The notes: generated from the sequence alone by a model not told the origin. A DNA stretch of 64,000 bases from CAYNNQ01 sp964398785 (GCA_964398785.1 CAYNNQ010000004.1:1-64000), one strand, 5' to 3'. Counted from the first letter of the stretch, positions 31,466 through 41,244 are shown. Numbers and translations: made by a program.

Positions 31466-32791
31466 ATGAATTTGGAGCTCGCCGGCGGAATAAAACTTTT
31501 GCAGGATTTGGATCCGACCAAGACCTACGGCAAGGTGTGCAAAGTCGTGGGTCTGGTGGTCGAGGGAGAGGGGCTGAAAGCCCCGTTGGGGTCCATGTGT
31601 CGCTTGATTCCGGAGGATAAAAAGGAGGGCGAGGGCATAAACGCGGAAGTCGTGGGCTTCCGTGAGAACCGGGTCCTGCTTATGCCTTACGGAGAGATGC
31701 GGGGAATAAAGCCTGGTTCCCTTATTCAAAATACGGCCTTGCCCCCTCTTTTCCCTGTGGGTGAGAGGTATCTGGGCCATGCCCTGAATGCCTTTGGGGA
31801 ACCCTTGCAAAAAGAGGCGGAGATCACCCCCGGTCAATATTATCCCCTGTATTCCGAGCCCTTGAATCCCCTGGAACGGCCACGTATCGATGAGCCACTG
31901 GATGTAGGAGTGCGCTCCATAAACGGACTCTTGACCCTGGGCAAGGGACAACGTGTGGGGATTATGGCTGGATCCGGCGTGGGGAAGAGCACCATGATGG
32001 GCATGATCGCCCGTTATACGGAGGCGGATGTCAACGTGATCGCCCTGGTTGGAGAGCGGGGGCGGGAAGTGCTGGAGTTTATGGAAAAGGACCTTGGCGA
32101 GGAGGGCCTGGCCCGTTCCGTGCTGGTCGTGGCTACCTCGGACCAGAGTCCGTTGATCCGTATGCGTGCCGCTTACGCGGCTACTGCGGTCGCCGAGTAT
32201 TTCCGGGATCAGGGCAAAGATGTGGTCTTTATGATGGACTCGGTCACCAGATTTGCCATGGCGGGACGGGAAGTGGGTCTGGCAGCCGGGGAGCCTCCGA
32301 CCACCAAGGGGTACACTCCCTCGGTGTTTGCTCAGCTGCCGCGACTTCTGGAGAGGACGGGCAAAAACGAAAAAGGGAGCATCACCGGAATATATACAGT
32401 TCTTGTGGACGGAGATGACTTTAACGAGCCTATATCCGACGCGGTACGTTCAATCCTGGATGGGCATGTCGTTCTTACCAGGGAATTGGCGGATCAGGGG
32501 CATTATCCCTCCATAGACGTATTAAAGAGCATAAGCCGCCTGAGAACAGATATTGTTACCCCGGAAGTCCTGGAAAACGGAAGAAAGCTTATTCGCTATC
32601 TGTCCACTTATCGGCGGGTCGAGGATATGGTCAATATTGGGGCCTATGTACGGGGAAACAGCCCGGAGATAGATACCGCCCTGGATCTTATCGGCCCCAT
32701 TCGCGATTATCTGCAGCAGCCGGTGGAAGAGAAACAGACTTTGCAAGAGAGCTGGGCCAAATTAAAGGAAGTGGTCGCTCATGTCCGCTGA
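31466..32791 (+). CDS. fliI: Flagellar export ATPase FliI
   Basis: A 441-residue F1-beta-like ATPase of the flagellar type III export system. Walker A GSGVGKST is at 169-176, Walker B at FMMDSVTRFA, and the family segment GREVGLAAGEPPTTKGYTPS is present. An in-frame TAG lies just upstream, so the ATG at 31466 is the first possible ATG. It overlaps cobM by 11 bases. The usual fliJ does not follow. Confidence 0.96.
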   Translation: MNLELAGGIKLLQDLDPTKTYGKVCKVVGLVVEGEGLKAPLGSMCRLIPEDKKEGEGINAEVVGFRENRVLLMPYGEMRGIKPGSLIQNTALPPLFPVGERYLGHALNAFGEPLQKEAEITPGQYYPLYSEPLNPLERPRIDEPLDVGVRSINGLLTLGKGQRVGIMAGSGVGKSTMMGMIARYTEADVNVIALVGERGREVLEFMEKDLGEEGLARSVLVVATSDQSPLIRMRAAYAATAVAEYFRDQGKDVVFMMDSVTRFAMAGREVGLAAGEPPTTKGYTPSVFAQLPRLLERTGKNEKGSITGIYTVLVDGDDFNEPISDAVRSILDGHVVLTRELADQGHYPSIDVLKSISRLRTDIVTPEVLENGRKLIRYLSTYRRVEDMVNIGAYVRGNSPEIDTALDLIGPIRDYLQQPVEEKQTLQESWAKLKEVVAHVR

Positions 32792-33539
32792 ACGGGGCAA
32801 GGTGTATTTTGTGGGGGCAGGGCCGGGAGATCCGGAATTGATCACGGTAAAGGGCCAGCGGCTTATCCGTTCCGCGGAGGTTGTGCTGTATGCCGGATCA
32901 CTTGTGCCCCGGGAGCTTTTTTCCTCCTGTGCGGAAAAGACCGAGATCCGGGACAGTTCCTCCATGACCCTGGAGGAAACCCACGGTATCCTGGTGCGAG
33001 CGCACCGGATGAATGTACGGATCGTGCGGGTGCATACCGGGGACCCCTCTATCTATGGAGCCGTGGCGGAACAGGCGTGCCTTTTGTCTGCTGAAGGTAT
33101 ACCCTATGAAGTGATTCCCGGCGTAAGCTGTGCCTTTGCTGCTGCGGCCGAGGCAGGGGTTTCCCTTACCCTCCCCGAAGGCAGCCAAACTGTTATTGTA
33201 ACCCGTGCCGGAGGGCGGACACCGGTCCCGGATTCCCAGGATTTGGTCAGGTTGGCCCGCAGCATGGCGTCCATGGCTATTTATCTTTCCGGGACCATGG
33301 CCGGAAAGGTACAAAAAAAACTTTTACAGGGTGGACTGGGACCGGAAACAAATGTGGTTATCGGCCACCGCGTGGGCTGGCCCGAAGGACGGGTGCGGAG
33401 ATGCAGCTTGGGTAAATTGGCTGAAACTGCCCGGGAAATGGAGATTACCGGGCAAGCAGTTTTTCTGATTCTTCCCGACTCACATGAGAGGGGACGTTCC
33501 CGGCTTTATTCAGATGATTTCCACCATACCTTTCGTTAG
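32781..33539 (+). CDS. cobM: Precorrin-4/cobalt-precorrin-4 C11-methyltransferase
   Basis: A 252-residue SAM-dependent tetrapyrrole methylase. Hallmarks are VYFVGAGPGDPELITVKG at the start, LYAGSLVP, the VRVHTGDPSIYGA loop and YEVIPGVSCAFAAAAE; these are the methylase motifs, with the YAGSLVP motif pointing to the C11 enzyme (CobM/CbiF). It methylates the corrin precursor on the way to cobalamin. The start lies inside the end of fliI, an unexpected operon partner; no other cobalamin gene is in the window. Confidence 0.92.
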   Translation: MSAERGKVYFVGAGPGDPELITVKGQRLIRSAEVVLYAGSLVPRELFSSCAEKTEIRDSSSMTLEETHGILVRAHRMNVRIVRVHTGDPSIYGAVAEQACLLSAEGIPYEVIPGVSCAFAAAAEAGVSLTLPEGSQTVIVTRAGGRTPVPDSQDLVRLARSMASMAIYLSGTMAGKVQKKLLQGGLGPETNVVIGHRVGWPEGRVRRCSLGKLAETAREMEITGQAVFLILPDSHERGRSRLYSDDFHHTFR

Positions 33540-33574
33540 TTTTATCTTCCTTGATCTAGACCACTACGAATGTG

Positions 33575-33634
33575 AAAAGCCCGAAGGGTAAGAGGACAAA
33601 ATAACGGATGTTGTCCGTTTCCCAGGCTTTTTTA
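33575..33634. terminator. Bidirectional terminator between cobM and gspE-type gene
   Basis: A long imperfect stem: AAAAGCC pairs with GGCTTTT, GGG with CCC, and GGACAA with TTGTCC, with T-rich sequence at the right end. It lies between two converging genes. Confidence 0.65.
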
Positions 33635-35413
33635 CTCTATATTTCCCACTACCCGGAGGACTTCGGTTATTGTCGTTGTCCCCTCCCGTACTTTGTCTAA
33701 GCCGGCCTCGAACAGGCTTTTTATCCCTTTTTCCCGACAGATATGCTGGATTTTTTCCAGTTCTGCCTGACGGCGCACTGCCTCCTTCAATTCCAGGTCG
33801 AATGGCACTACCTCAAACAGAGCGCAGCGACCCATATATCCGGTGTGACGGCATTGCGGGCACCCCTCTCCCTCCCACAGGTATTCCATGTCCCGTAGCT
33901 TTTCCTCTACCCCCCAGGATTTTTTGTCTGCCGGGGTTATTTCCCTGCGTACCTTGCAGTGCGGACAAGTGTTGCGCACCAGCCTTTGGGCTATTGCCCC
34001 TATAAGCGCGGAGTTTATCAAGTAATTTTCTACTCCCATCTCCTGGAGCCGGGTGAATACAGAAGGTGCGTCGTTGGTGTGCAGGGTGGAAAGAACCAAA
34101 TGGCCTGTCAGGGCGGACTGTATGGCTTGTTCAGCGGTTTCCAGGTCACGCATTTCCCCGATCATGATGATGTCCGGATCCTGGCGGAGTATATGCCGAA
34201 GCATGGAGGGGAAGGTTACACCTGTCCGGCTTTGGACCCCGATCTGATTGAATTCCTCCACCACCATTTCTATAGGGTCTTCCAGAGTGACTATGTTCAG
34301 ATGCGGATCGGCCAAGCGTTTCATGGTGGAGTACAGGGTGGTGGATTTCCCGCTGCCGGTAGGCCCGGTAACCAGAAGCAGGCCGTAGGTATGTTGCAAG
34401 AAAGCCTGGTAGGTTTCTTGCTGCTTTTCGCTCATACCCAGGGCCTCCAACGGTTTTAGCGTGTCTTCGCTGGAAAGTAGGCGTAAAACCATTTTTTCCC
34501 CGAAGGCTGTGGGTATGGTGGATATGCGAACGTCAGTGGGTATGTTTTCCAGTACCAATTGGACCCGCCCGTCCTGAGGCCGTCTCTTTTCCGCAATGTC
34601 CATACGCCCCATCCCCTTGACCCGGCTGAGCATGGCCTGGTGTACAATGCTGGGTACGCGGTACATGGTGTGCAACACTCCGTCTATCCGATATTTGACC
34701 AAAGCGTATTTGCGTTTGGGCTCTAGATGGATATCGCTGGCCCTTTCCCGAATGGCGGAACGCAGGAGGTAATCCACCGCCTTTATGACGTGTTTCTGAG
34801 ACGAGGCATCACTCTTGTCCGCCACCTGTACCCGGCTTTCCAGGTCCCCGATGTCAGCGGACCCGGTGAATTCCTTTTCCGCGGCCCTAATGGAGAGCTT
34901 GAACTGGTAAAAATCATCTATAAGCCTGAGAATATCCCTCCTTGTACCTAAAAAAGCCCGGCAGGGGAGGTTGGTGACTATCTGCATGTCATCCCAGAGC
35001 TCCGGGCGGAAGGGGTTGAATACCAGTATCTGCAACTCCCCATCCAAGACTTTTAGGGGGACGAGGACGTTATTGCGGGCAAAGCTTTCCGAAATAGTCT
35101 GGGTGGTGACTTCAATATCCGTATCTACCGGGTCCACTTTCTTGAACTCCAGCCCAAAGTGTTTCCCCACGGCGCGCAAAATCATCTCCTCGTCCATGAT
35201 TTGTTCCCGATCCCCATACCGGATACTCATCCCCAGCCCTTCCAGGAAGTCTATTCCTTCCGGGCTGTCTGCGCTTATTTGTGCCTTCCGTGCCCGGGAG
35301 ATGACCATTTTCTTCTCTGATTCACTCAATATCCCGGCCTCTTCCAATACAGGGAGGAGTGTGCGCAGGTTGTATTCCATCCTTTTGTCTTTCAGTTTTT
35401 GGGGCTCAGGCAT
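33632..35413 (-). CDS. GspE/PilB-type secretion or pilus assembly ATPase
   Basis: A 593-residue hexameric ATPase for type II secretion or type IV pilus extension. It has the N-terminal MshEN-like domain (about 20-170), Walker A GPTGSGKST (350-358), the Asp box and Walker B (ILRQDPDIIMIGEMRD), the His box (LTGHLVLSTLHTNDA) and the zinc-binding NTCPHC and GCPQC pairs in the C-terminal part. No other pilus or secretion gene is near, so the system it serves is unknown. I start at ATG 35413 (GAGGA upstream), overlapping rfaE2 by eight bases; a TTG at 35428 is less likely. Confidence 0.9.
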   Translation of the reverse strand: MPEPQKLKDKRMEYNLRTLLPVLEEAGILSESEKKMVISRARKAQISADSPEGIDFLEGLGMSIRYGDREQIMDEEMILRAVGKHFGLEFKKVDPVDTDIEVTTQTISESFARNNVLVPLKVLDGELQILVFNPFRPELWDDMQIVTNLPCRAFLGTRRDILRLIDDFYQFKLSIRAAEKEFTGSADIGDLESRVQVADKSDASSQKHVIKAVDYLLRSAIRERASDIHLEPKRKYALVKYRIDGVLHTMYRVPSIVHQAMLSRVKGMGRMDIAEKRRPQDGRVQLVLENIPTDVRISTIPTAFGEKMVLRLLSSEDTLKPLEALGMSEKQQETYQAFLQHTYGLLLVTGPTGSGKSTTLYSTMKRLADPHLNIVTLEDPIEMVVEEFNQIGVQSRTGVTFPSMLRHILRQDPDIIMIGEMRDLETAEQAIQSALTGHLVLSTLHTNDAPSVFTRLQEMGVENYLINSALIGAIAQRLVRNTCPHCKVRREITPADKKSWGVEEKLRDMEYLWEGEGCPQCRHTGYMGRCALFEVVPFDLELKEAVRRQAELEKIQHICREKGIKSLFEAGLDKVREGTTTITEVLRVVGNIE

Positions 35414-35882
35414 TTTTGATCCTCGCAAGGATATTTGTGGTGGAGTATCCGGACAAAAGTTGCAAGCTTACCACCTCCCCGCCGGCGTTTTCTACAATTT
35501 CCCCGCCTATTATTTTTTCTACGGGCCAGTCCCCCCCCTTGACCAGGACATCCGGTGCCAAACGGGTTATTAGTTCCAGTGGGGTGCTTTCTTCGAAAAG
35601 GATGACAAAATCTAAACAGGCCAGTGCTGCCAGGACTCTCGCCCGGTCCTGTTCCCTGTTAACCGGCCGGCCTTCTCCCTTTATTTTTTTTACGGAACGA
35701 TCACTGTTCAGTCCCACAACCAGGATATCCCCAAATGAGGCAGCTTTTTCCAGGTAGTCCACATGACCGGGATGCAATAGGTCGAAGCACCCATTGGTGA
35801 AAACGGTGGTCGGGCGGGTACTTCCCTCCGAAAAATATTTGTTGAATTCTTCAGCGCTGATTATTTTTTTCTGTGTGTCCAT
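35406..35882 (-). CDS. rfaE2: D-glycero-beta-D-manno-heptose 1-phosphate adenylyltransferase
   Basis: A 158-residue stand-alone adenylyltransferase, corresponding to the C-terminal half of HldE. The nucleotidyl motif TNGCFDLLHPGHVDYLEKA and GLNSDRSVKKIKGEGRPVN, and the late STTNILARI (matching the ISSTxxI signature), are present. It makes ADP-heptose for the LPS inner core. It overlaps the ATPase gene downstream. Confidence 0.93.
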   Translation of the reverse strand: MDTQKKIISAEEFNKYFSEGSTRPTTVFTNGCFDLLHPGHVDYLEKAASFGDILVVGLNSDRSVKKIKGEGRPVNREQDRARVLAALACLDFVILFEESTPLELITRLAPDVLVKGGDWPVEKIIGGEIVENAGGEVVSLQLLSGYSTTNILARIKNA

Positions 35883-36172
35883 AAGATCATCTGCGGGGAA
35901 TAGGGTTTCCCAACACTATTTATACATCATGATTTGTCGAATTTTGGGCATGCTTCCTTCTCCGTTTAGCCATAATTTTTTTGCGAAGCAAGTAAGAGAA
36001 ATTTTGCTTTTTGCAGCCTTGCAGGGTAGAATAATTCCAGGTCGGGGCTATTGCCTTGATTCGCCAAGGAATTTCCTTTAGTGGCAAGGGCAAGCTGCAT
36101 TTCCAGTATGTTGGAGCCGATGGAGAAAAGTAAGCTATTCAGGGTCTTGAAAAGACGCTTTCAGGAGGAAGC

Positions 36173-37048
36173 ATGAAGGGAATCATTCTGGCCGGAGGTT
36201 CTGGCACCAGGCTGTATCCACTGACTCTTGGGGTAAGCAAGCAGCTTATGCCGGTATATGACAAGCCGATGATATATTACCCGTTGTCTGTTTTAATGCT
36301 TGCTGGCATACGGGATATCCTCATTATATCCACTCCCCAGGATACGCCGCGCTTTGAACAGGTTTTGGGCGATGGCGGTTCATTGGGCCTTAATTTCCAG
36401 TACAAGGTACAGCCCGAGCCGGAAGGGTTGGCGCAAGCCTTTGTTCTGGGCCGGGATTTTATCGGTGATGATTCTGTGAGTCTGGTGTTGGGAGACAATA
36501 TAATCTACGGGGAGGGGCTGTCCTCTGTACTCCAGAGGTGTGCCGCTTTGCAGAACGGCGGAATTGTCTTCGGCTATCCGGTAAAAAACCCCACCCGCTA
36601 TGGAGTGGTCGAGTTCGATTCCCAGGGTAAGGTCCTTGGTTTCGAGGAAAAGCCGAAAAGTCCCAAGTCCAAATATGCGGTCCCCGGAATTTATTTTTAC
36701 GACAACCGGGTGGTGGATATAGCCTCTTCACTTCGGCCTTCCGAACGAGGAGAATTGGAGATTACCGACGTGAACAGCGCTTACCTGGGAGATGGCTCCT
36801 TACATGTGGAAGCCCTGGGGAGAGGGTTTGCCTGGTTAGATGCGGGAACCCACGAGTCCCTGCATCAGGCCAGCAGTTTTATCCAGGCCATTCAGGACAG
36901 ACAGGGCTTCAAAATAGGCTGTGTGGAAGAGATAGCCTATCATCGGGGATATATTGACCGGGATCAACTATTGCATTTGGCCGGCATGTACGAAAAGAAC
37001 GAATATGGGCAATATCTGCGCGAGTTGGCGGGCCAGTCCTATGTTTGA
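36173..37048 (+). CDS. rmlA: Glucose-1-phosphate thymidylyltransferase
   Basis: A 291-residue enzyme that makes dTDP-glucose, first step of dTDP-rhamnose synthesis. The motif GIILAGGSGTRLYPLT is at 3-18, with KPMIYYPLSVLMLAG (26-40), VLGDNI and the YEVT-like EITDVNSAYL segment. CAGGAGGAAGC precedes the ATG. Upstream (35883-36172) are 290 bp that carry no gene I recognise. The gene ends overlap the ClC gene on the other strand by 10 bases. Confidence 0.95.
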   Translation: MKGIILAGGSGTRLYPLTLGVSKQLMPVYDKPMIYYPLSVLMLAGIRDILIISTPQDTPRFEQVLGDGGSLGLNFQYKVQPEPEGLAQAFVLGRDFIGDDSVSLVLGDNIIYGEGLSSVLQRCAALQNGGIVFGYPVKNPTRYGVVEFDSQGKVLGFEEKPKSPKSKYAVPGIYFYDNRVVDIASSLRPSERGELEITDVNSAYLGDGSLHVEALGRGFAWLDAGTHESLHQASSFIQAIQDRQGFKIGCVEEIAYHRGYIDRDQLLHLAGMYEKNEYGQYLRELAGQSYV

Positions 37049-38808
37049 GATTTGATTTCCTCTACCCTTTGGTTGTAGTAGTCTATTACCGCCCGACGGT
37101 TGAGCATGCCCAGTACCTGCTGCTTGTCATGCGAGTCCACAACCGGGAGGGCGTCTATGTTTTTCTGGGTGAATTTGCGCATCACAGTGCTCAGATCCTC
37201 TTCTCCGATTGTATAGATCACGTCCGTCTTGGCTAGATCACCCATGATCAGTAACTGGTTCAGTGTGGGCTCGAAAAGGATCTCCCGCAGGTCAGTGCTG
37301 GAGAAGACCCCCACCATGCGGTCTCTTTGATCCACAACGCAGAAGTATCTGTTCTTGGTCTCGGAAAGGATTCCCTTGAACTGTTCGAATCTCATGGACT
37401 GGGGGATAAGCACCGGGGGATATATTTTCTCTTTCAGGTCCCGGACCTTCATCTGTTCCAGGACGTTAACAAAGAAATCCCCTGTATGGGCCCTGGAAGC
37501 GATTCTGTTTTTGGGTTGCTTGATATAGATGGTCCATTTGGTGGAGAGTATATAGGTAAGCGAGCATACCAAAAGACTGGGCAGGAGCAAGTTGTAGGAG
37601 CTGGTCATCTCGCTTATGAAAATTATTGTCGAGATGGGGGTGTTGGATACTCCGGCGAAAAATCCGGCCATGCCCACCACTATAAAGGCCTCCGGCTGGG
37701 TGACTATTTGGGGCATAAGGGTGTGGGCCAGCTTCCCTATAATGCCCCCTGCGGCCCCTCCGATAACCACTGATGGTCCGAATACTCCCCCACTGCCTCC
37801 GGAGCCGATGGTGAATCCGGTGGTCAAGATTTTGCCCAGGGCCAGAGTGAGGAGGAAATAGATAGAGATGTTCCCGGAGAGTGCTTCCTGGATATACCCG
37901 TAGCCAAAAGCCAGGGTGTGGGGGAGGAAAAAACCGATAATGCCTGTAAGCAGTCCTCCCACGGCTGGCTTCAGGTGACTGGGTATTTTCCAGGCCTTGA
38001 AGATATCGGTGCTTTTGTAAAAGAAAAAGACATATATGTAACCCATGGCGGCGAGAATAAAGGCCAAAAGTGTATACGGTGCAAGGGCCAGGGGGGTGTC
38101 AAATGTGAACTCCGGTGCTTGGAAAAGCGAGCCCCATCCGAAAATTATGCAGAAAAGGCAGTAGGCGACAACTGAGGCTATACCCGAAGGGATGACTACC
38201 TCGGCTTCCATTTCCGGATCTTTGTACAAGACTTCTGCAGAAAACAAGGCCCCTGCCAGTGGAGCGCGGAAGATGCTGCCCACACCCGCACCTATTCCGG
38301 CGGCGAGCATGATTCTCCTTTCCCGGTCGGAGAGGTTGAGCTTGGAGGCCATGTAGGAGCCGAACCCTGCTCCGATTTGGGCTATGGGGCCTTCCCGCCC
38401 CCCGGACCCACCCGTGGTCAGGGTGACCGCCGAGGCCAGGGTTTTAATTATAGGCACCCGGCCGCGCACGATTCCTTTTTTGTTGTGATAGGCGTCAATG
38501 GCTGAATCGGTCCCGTGTCCCTCGGCCTCCGGAGCGAAGGTGTACACGAGCCAACCGCTGACAAGTCCCCCCAGTGTGGGGACTATCAAAAGCATCCAGG
38601 GGGTGAAAGGGATGGATGTGGGATGGAAAAGATGTCCTTCTCCCGATGGTTTCGGCGGGCGGTACCCGGCGAACATATCCAGGAGGAAATGCATCCCGGC
38701 TTCGCAGAGATAGTGAAACAGGGCCGCACCCAGCCCGGAAACTATGCCTATGGCCGCGAAAAAAAAGGCCCAGCGGCCGAATGAGTATAACCTGTCTAAA
38801 GGGCGCAA
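37039..38808 (-). CDS. ClC-family chloride channel/transporter with CBS pair
   Basis: A 589-residue membrane protein with about 12 helices. The selectivity-filter motifs are visible: GSGGREGP (134-141), GAG…GVGSIFRAPLAGALF and later GSGGSGGVFGPS (the GxFxP-type motif). The C-terminal 130 residues form two CBS domains (YPPVLIPQSMRFEQFKGIL…, and DLSTVMRKFTQKNIDALPVV), which bind adenosine nucleotides. Both channels and proton antiporters occur in the family. GxGxEx in bacterial antiporters has Arg-Glu here (REGP), so both modes remain possible. It follows the MobB-like gene after three bases. Confidence 0.93.
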   Translation of the reverse strand: MRPLDRLYSFGRWAFFFAAIGIVSGLGAALFHYLCEAGMHFLLDMFAGYRPPKPSGEGHLFHPTSIPFTPWMLLIVPTLGGLVSGWLVYTFAPEAEGHGTDSAIDAYHNKKGIVRGRVPIIKTLASAVTLTTGGSGGREGPIAQIGAGFGSYMASKLNLSDRERRIMLAAGIGAGVGSIFRAPLAGALFSAEVLYKDPEMEAEVVIPSGIASVVAYCLFCIIFGWGSLFQAPEFTFDTPLALAPYTLLAFILAAMGYIYVFFFYKSTDIFKAWKIPSHLKPAVGGLLTGIIGFFLPHTLAFGYGYIQEALSGNISIYFLLTLALGKILTTGFTIGSGGSGGVFGPSVVIGGAAGGIIGKLAHTLMPQIVTQPEAFIVVGMAGFFAGVSNTPISTIIFISEMTSSYNLLLPSLLVCSLTYILSTKWTIYIKQPKNRIASRAHTGDFFVNVLEQMKVRDLKEKIYPPVLIPQSMRFEQFKGILSETKNRYFCVVDQRDRMVGVFSSTDLREILFEPTLNQLLIMGDLAKTDVIYTIGEEDLSTVMRKFTQKNIDALPVVDSHDKQQVLGMLNRRAVIDYYNQRVEEIKSQT

Positions 38809-38811
38809 GGC

Positions 38812-39516
38812 TTAGTTTTTTATCCGGATATCTATTTCCCCGGCACCGAACCCTTTAAGGGGGGAGAGCATTCCCAGAATGCTGCCGGAGATCATGTCGT
38901 TCAAAAAACCGTTTAAAGGGATTTTGTTCCCGTTTACACAGATTTCCAGCTCAGCGCGGGAAGCAGCGCAATCCCCGGTAGTGGCCTGTTCGGCTACGAT
39001 TTCCCGGGCCAGGTGCAGGCAGTCCGGACGGTTGCACGTGCCGCAGTCCAGTCCGGGCAGCAGGAAGCCTTTTTCCATGGCAGTGTCGGCCAACCGGGAA
39101 ATGTCCTCTAGGGTGGGGATATGTCCCAGGGAGGGCCCCTTCCAAGTGGCCAAGGCCAGGCCGTTGTCCAGTTCTTCAACCTCTTGTCTGCTCTGGGAAA
39201 GGATAATGCGCGGCAGTGTGGTTTGGCTCTTGCCGCCCTCGACAATAAGGAACTTGTCCCGGGCGAGGTAGGCCAGATCGGCCAGTTTCATTGCGCCTGA
39301 CCAGGAGGTAGTGCTTTCGTGGGGAGCGAATCCCAGTACCGGTGAACAAAGCCTGGAAAGCCTCTCGGTATCCGTGTTTTCCCGGTCGAAACCGTGACTG
39401 GAAAATTTAGCAAAGGCGCAAGGAATATCTCTCCTGTCGAGTTCTTGCCCCAAAGCTTCGGCCAGGGCGGTTTTGCCCGAATTCTTGTATCCGATTATCG
39501 CTATTGCTTTTTGCAT
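38812..39516 (-). CDS. MobB-like GTPase with C-terminal iron-sulfur-type Cys cluster
   Basis: A 234-residue protein. The N-terminal 150 residues follow the MobB GTPase (P-loop GYKNSGKTAL, 9-18; ADLAYLARDKFLIVEGGKS as the Walker B-like strand), which supplies GTP for molybdenum-cofactor guanylylation. The rest is not MobB: Cys158, Cys161, Cys166 and Cys183 (CGTCNRPDC, then GDC) look like a [4Fe-4S] cluster domain, as in some methanogen and sulfate-reducer proteins, followed by an unusual ICVNGNKIPLNGFLND tail. It stands 3 bp before the ClC gene and away from other moco genes, so its role may differ. Confidence 0.8.
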   Translation of the reverse strand: MQKAIAIIGYKNSGKTALAEALGQELDRRDIPCAFAKFSSHGFDRENTDTERLSRLCSPVLGFAPHESTTSWSGAMKLADLAYLARDKFLIVEGGKSQTTLPRIILSQSRQEVEELDNGLALATWKGPSLGHIPTLEDISRLADTAMEKGFLLPGLDCGTCNRPDCLHLAREIVAEQATTGDCAASRAELEICVNGNKIPLNGFLNDMISGSILGMLSPLKGFGAGEIDIRIKN

Positions 39517-39800
39517 TATTTCTCCGGTATAGATTTTCGGTTAAACATCAAGAAGGAAATCATTGTACAGGTCAGGTCTTTGGGAAAAACTGGCACCCCA
39601 ATCGTTATGCTTTTTGTCATTGGAACGTTTAAAGGGCATACTGAGTTTTGACATCCGTATAAGCATGGGCTAACAACACTCGATTTGCATGCTTTGATAA
39701 AATAGACGGAGGAAGTTGCCGCCCCGGAGTATTGCGAGCCGGAGCCTTATCCTGTTTGTACAGGGCCCTATCACTGGAAAAAAACAATATATTTCTTATT

Positions 39801-41069
39801 ATGACAAAAATCAAAAAGATTAAAGGCTTTTCTGACCTCTTCCCCCCGGAGAGTGACGTTTTTGCCCGTATGGAGGACATTGCCAGGCGCGTGTTCTCTA
39901 GCTACGGCTGTCAGGAGTTACGCTTACCCCTTTTGGAAAAAACCGAGCTTTTTTCCCGATCCATCGGGGATGAAACCGATATAGTACAAAAGGAGATGTA
40001 TACTTTCCCTGACCGCAAGGGGCGCAATTTGACCATGCGTCCGGAGGCCACGGCCGGTGTGGTTCGGGCTTATATTGAGTCCCAGGAATACGCCCGCCAG
40101 GATGTTGGCAAATATTACACGGTGGGCCCCATGTTTCGCTATGAACGGCCCCAGAAAGGACGCAGCAGGCAGTTCCATCAGGCAAATGTCGAGGTCCTGG
40201 GACCGGACTCCCCCCTGGCAGACGTGGAACTTATCCTTATGCTGGTCAGTTATCTGCGCGAGTTGGGGCTTAAGGATGTCCAGATAGACCTTAATTCTCT
40301 GGGGTGTGCCAAATGCAGGCCGGATTTCCAAAAGGCCCTGGCCAGCTATTTGCATTCTCTGGACAAACAAAAGCTTTGCCTGGATTGCCAGCGGCGCTTG
40401 GACAAAAACCCCATGCGTGTTCTGGACTGCAAGGTTTCTTCCTGCCAGGAGATGGCCCGCGGGGCACCCCAGGTGATTGATTCCCTTTGCCCGGAGTGTG
40501 CCGATCATTTTGCTTTTGTTAAAAACGCCCTGACAGAAGCGGGGGTCGAATTCAATATAAATCCCCTTCTGGTCCGAGGCTTGGATTATTATCAGCGGAC
40601 CACCTTTGAGGCATTGTCTTCGGACATCGGGGCCCAAGCCGCAGTAGCCGGCGGTGGGCGATATGACGGACTGATTAAGGCCCTTGGTGGACCGGATCTG
40701 CCAGGTCTGGGTTTTGCCTGTGGCATGGAGAGGTTGGCTTTGCTGATGCCCGGAAAGTCGAACCGGGATCTGGATTTTTATCTGGCTGTTCTGCATGAGG
40801 AGGCCATGAATCAGGGGATACTTTTGGCGCAAAGATTGCGGGATTTTGGATTCAAGGGGGATATCTCCTTTGAAGCCAGGAGTCCCAAGAGTCAGTTGCG
40901 GCTGGCCAACAAACTCGAGGTCCAGGCCTGCCTTCTGTTGGGACTGGATGAAAAGGAGCGGGGGGAGGTCGTGGTCAAGGATATGCGCACCGGAGTGCAA
41001 AGGACGGTCAGCCAGGAAGACTTGGAGCAGGCTGTGGGGCTGAAGCAGGATGATAGTATAGGGGAATAG
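39801..41069 (+). CDS. hisS: Histidyl-tRNA synthetase
   Basis: A 422-residue class II synthetase that charges tRNA-His. Motif 2 is FRYERPQKGRSRQFHQ, the histidine motif VRGLDYYQRTTFE (HisA) and GGGRYDGLI are present, and a C-terminal anticodon-binding domain ends the protein. Four cysteines between motif 2 and the insertion (CAKCRPDF, CLDCQ, CPECAD) form the zinc-like insertion typical of the family. Upstream, TTGACA (39648-39653) with a poor -10 is a possible promoter. I start at ATG 39801, where homology begins; the upstream in-frame ATG adds a non-homologous tail. Confidence 0.95.
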   Translation: MTKIKKIKGFSDLFPPESDVFARMEDIARRVFSSYGCQELRLPLLEKTELFSRSIGDETDIVQKEMYTFPDRKGRNLTMRPEATAGVVRAYIESQEYARQDVGKYYTVGPMFRYERPQKGRSRQFHQANVEVLGPDSPLADVELILMLVSYLRELGLKDVQIDLNSLGCAKCRPDFQKALASYLHSLDKQKLCLDCQRRLDKNPMRVLDCKVSSCQEMARGAPQVIDSLCPECADHFAFVKNALTEAGVEFNINPLLVRGLDYYQRTTFEALSSDIGAQAAVAGGGRYDGLIKALGGPDLPGLGFACGMERLALLMPGKSNRDLDFYLAVLHEEAMNQGILLAQRLRDFGFKGDISFEARSPKSQLRLANKLEVQACLLLGLDEKERGEVVVKDMRTGVQRTVSQEDLEQAVGLKQDDSIGE

Positions 41070-41244
41070 GGATGACCGGAGTTTTGGCTCAATAGGGATT
41101 GGCAAGGATTCTGGTCCGGACGCTAGCTTTGGCTTTTCGGCACATTAAGCGGGTTTTTCTGAGTAGATTTAAAAATCCACAGGCAGCGTCGATAAATCAA
41201 AGTCTTATAGGGCAAGGAAAATAGTAACATTCAAGAGGAAAGAG

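Noticed and set aside
39924..41105. Long open frame on the minus strand (393 codons)
   Set aside because: Antisense shadow of hisS without recognisable motifs or ribosome binding site.
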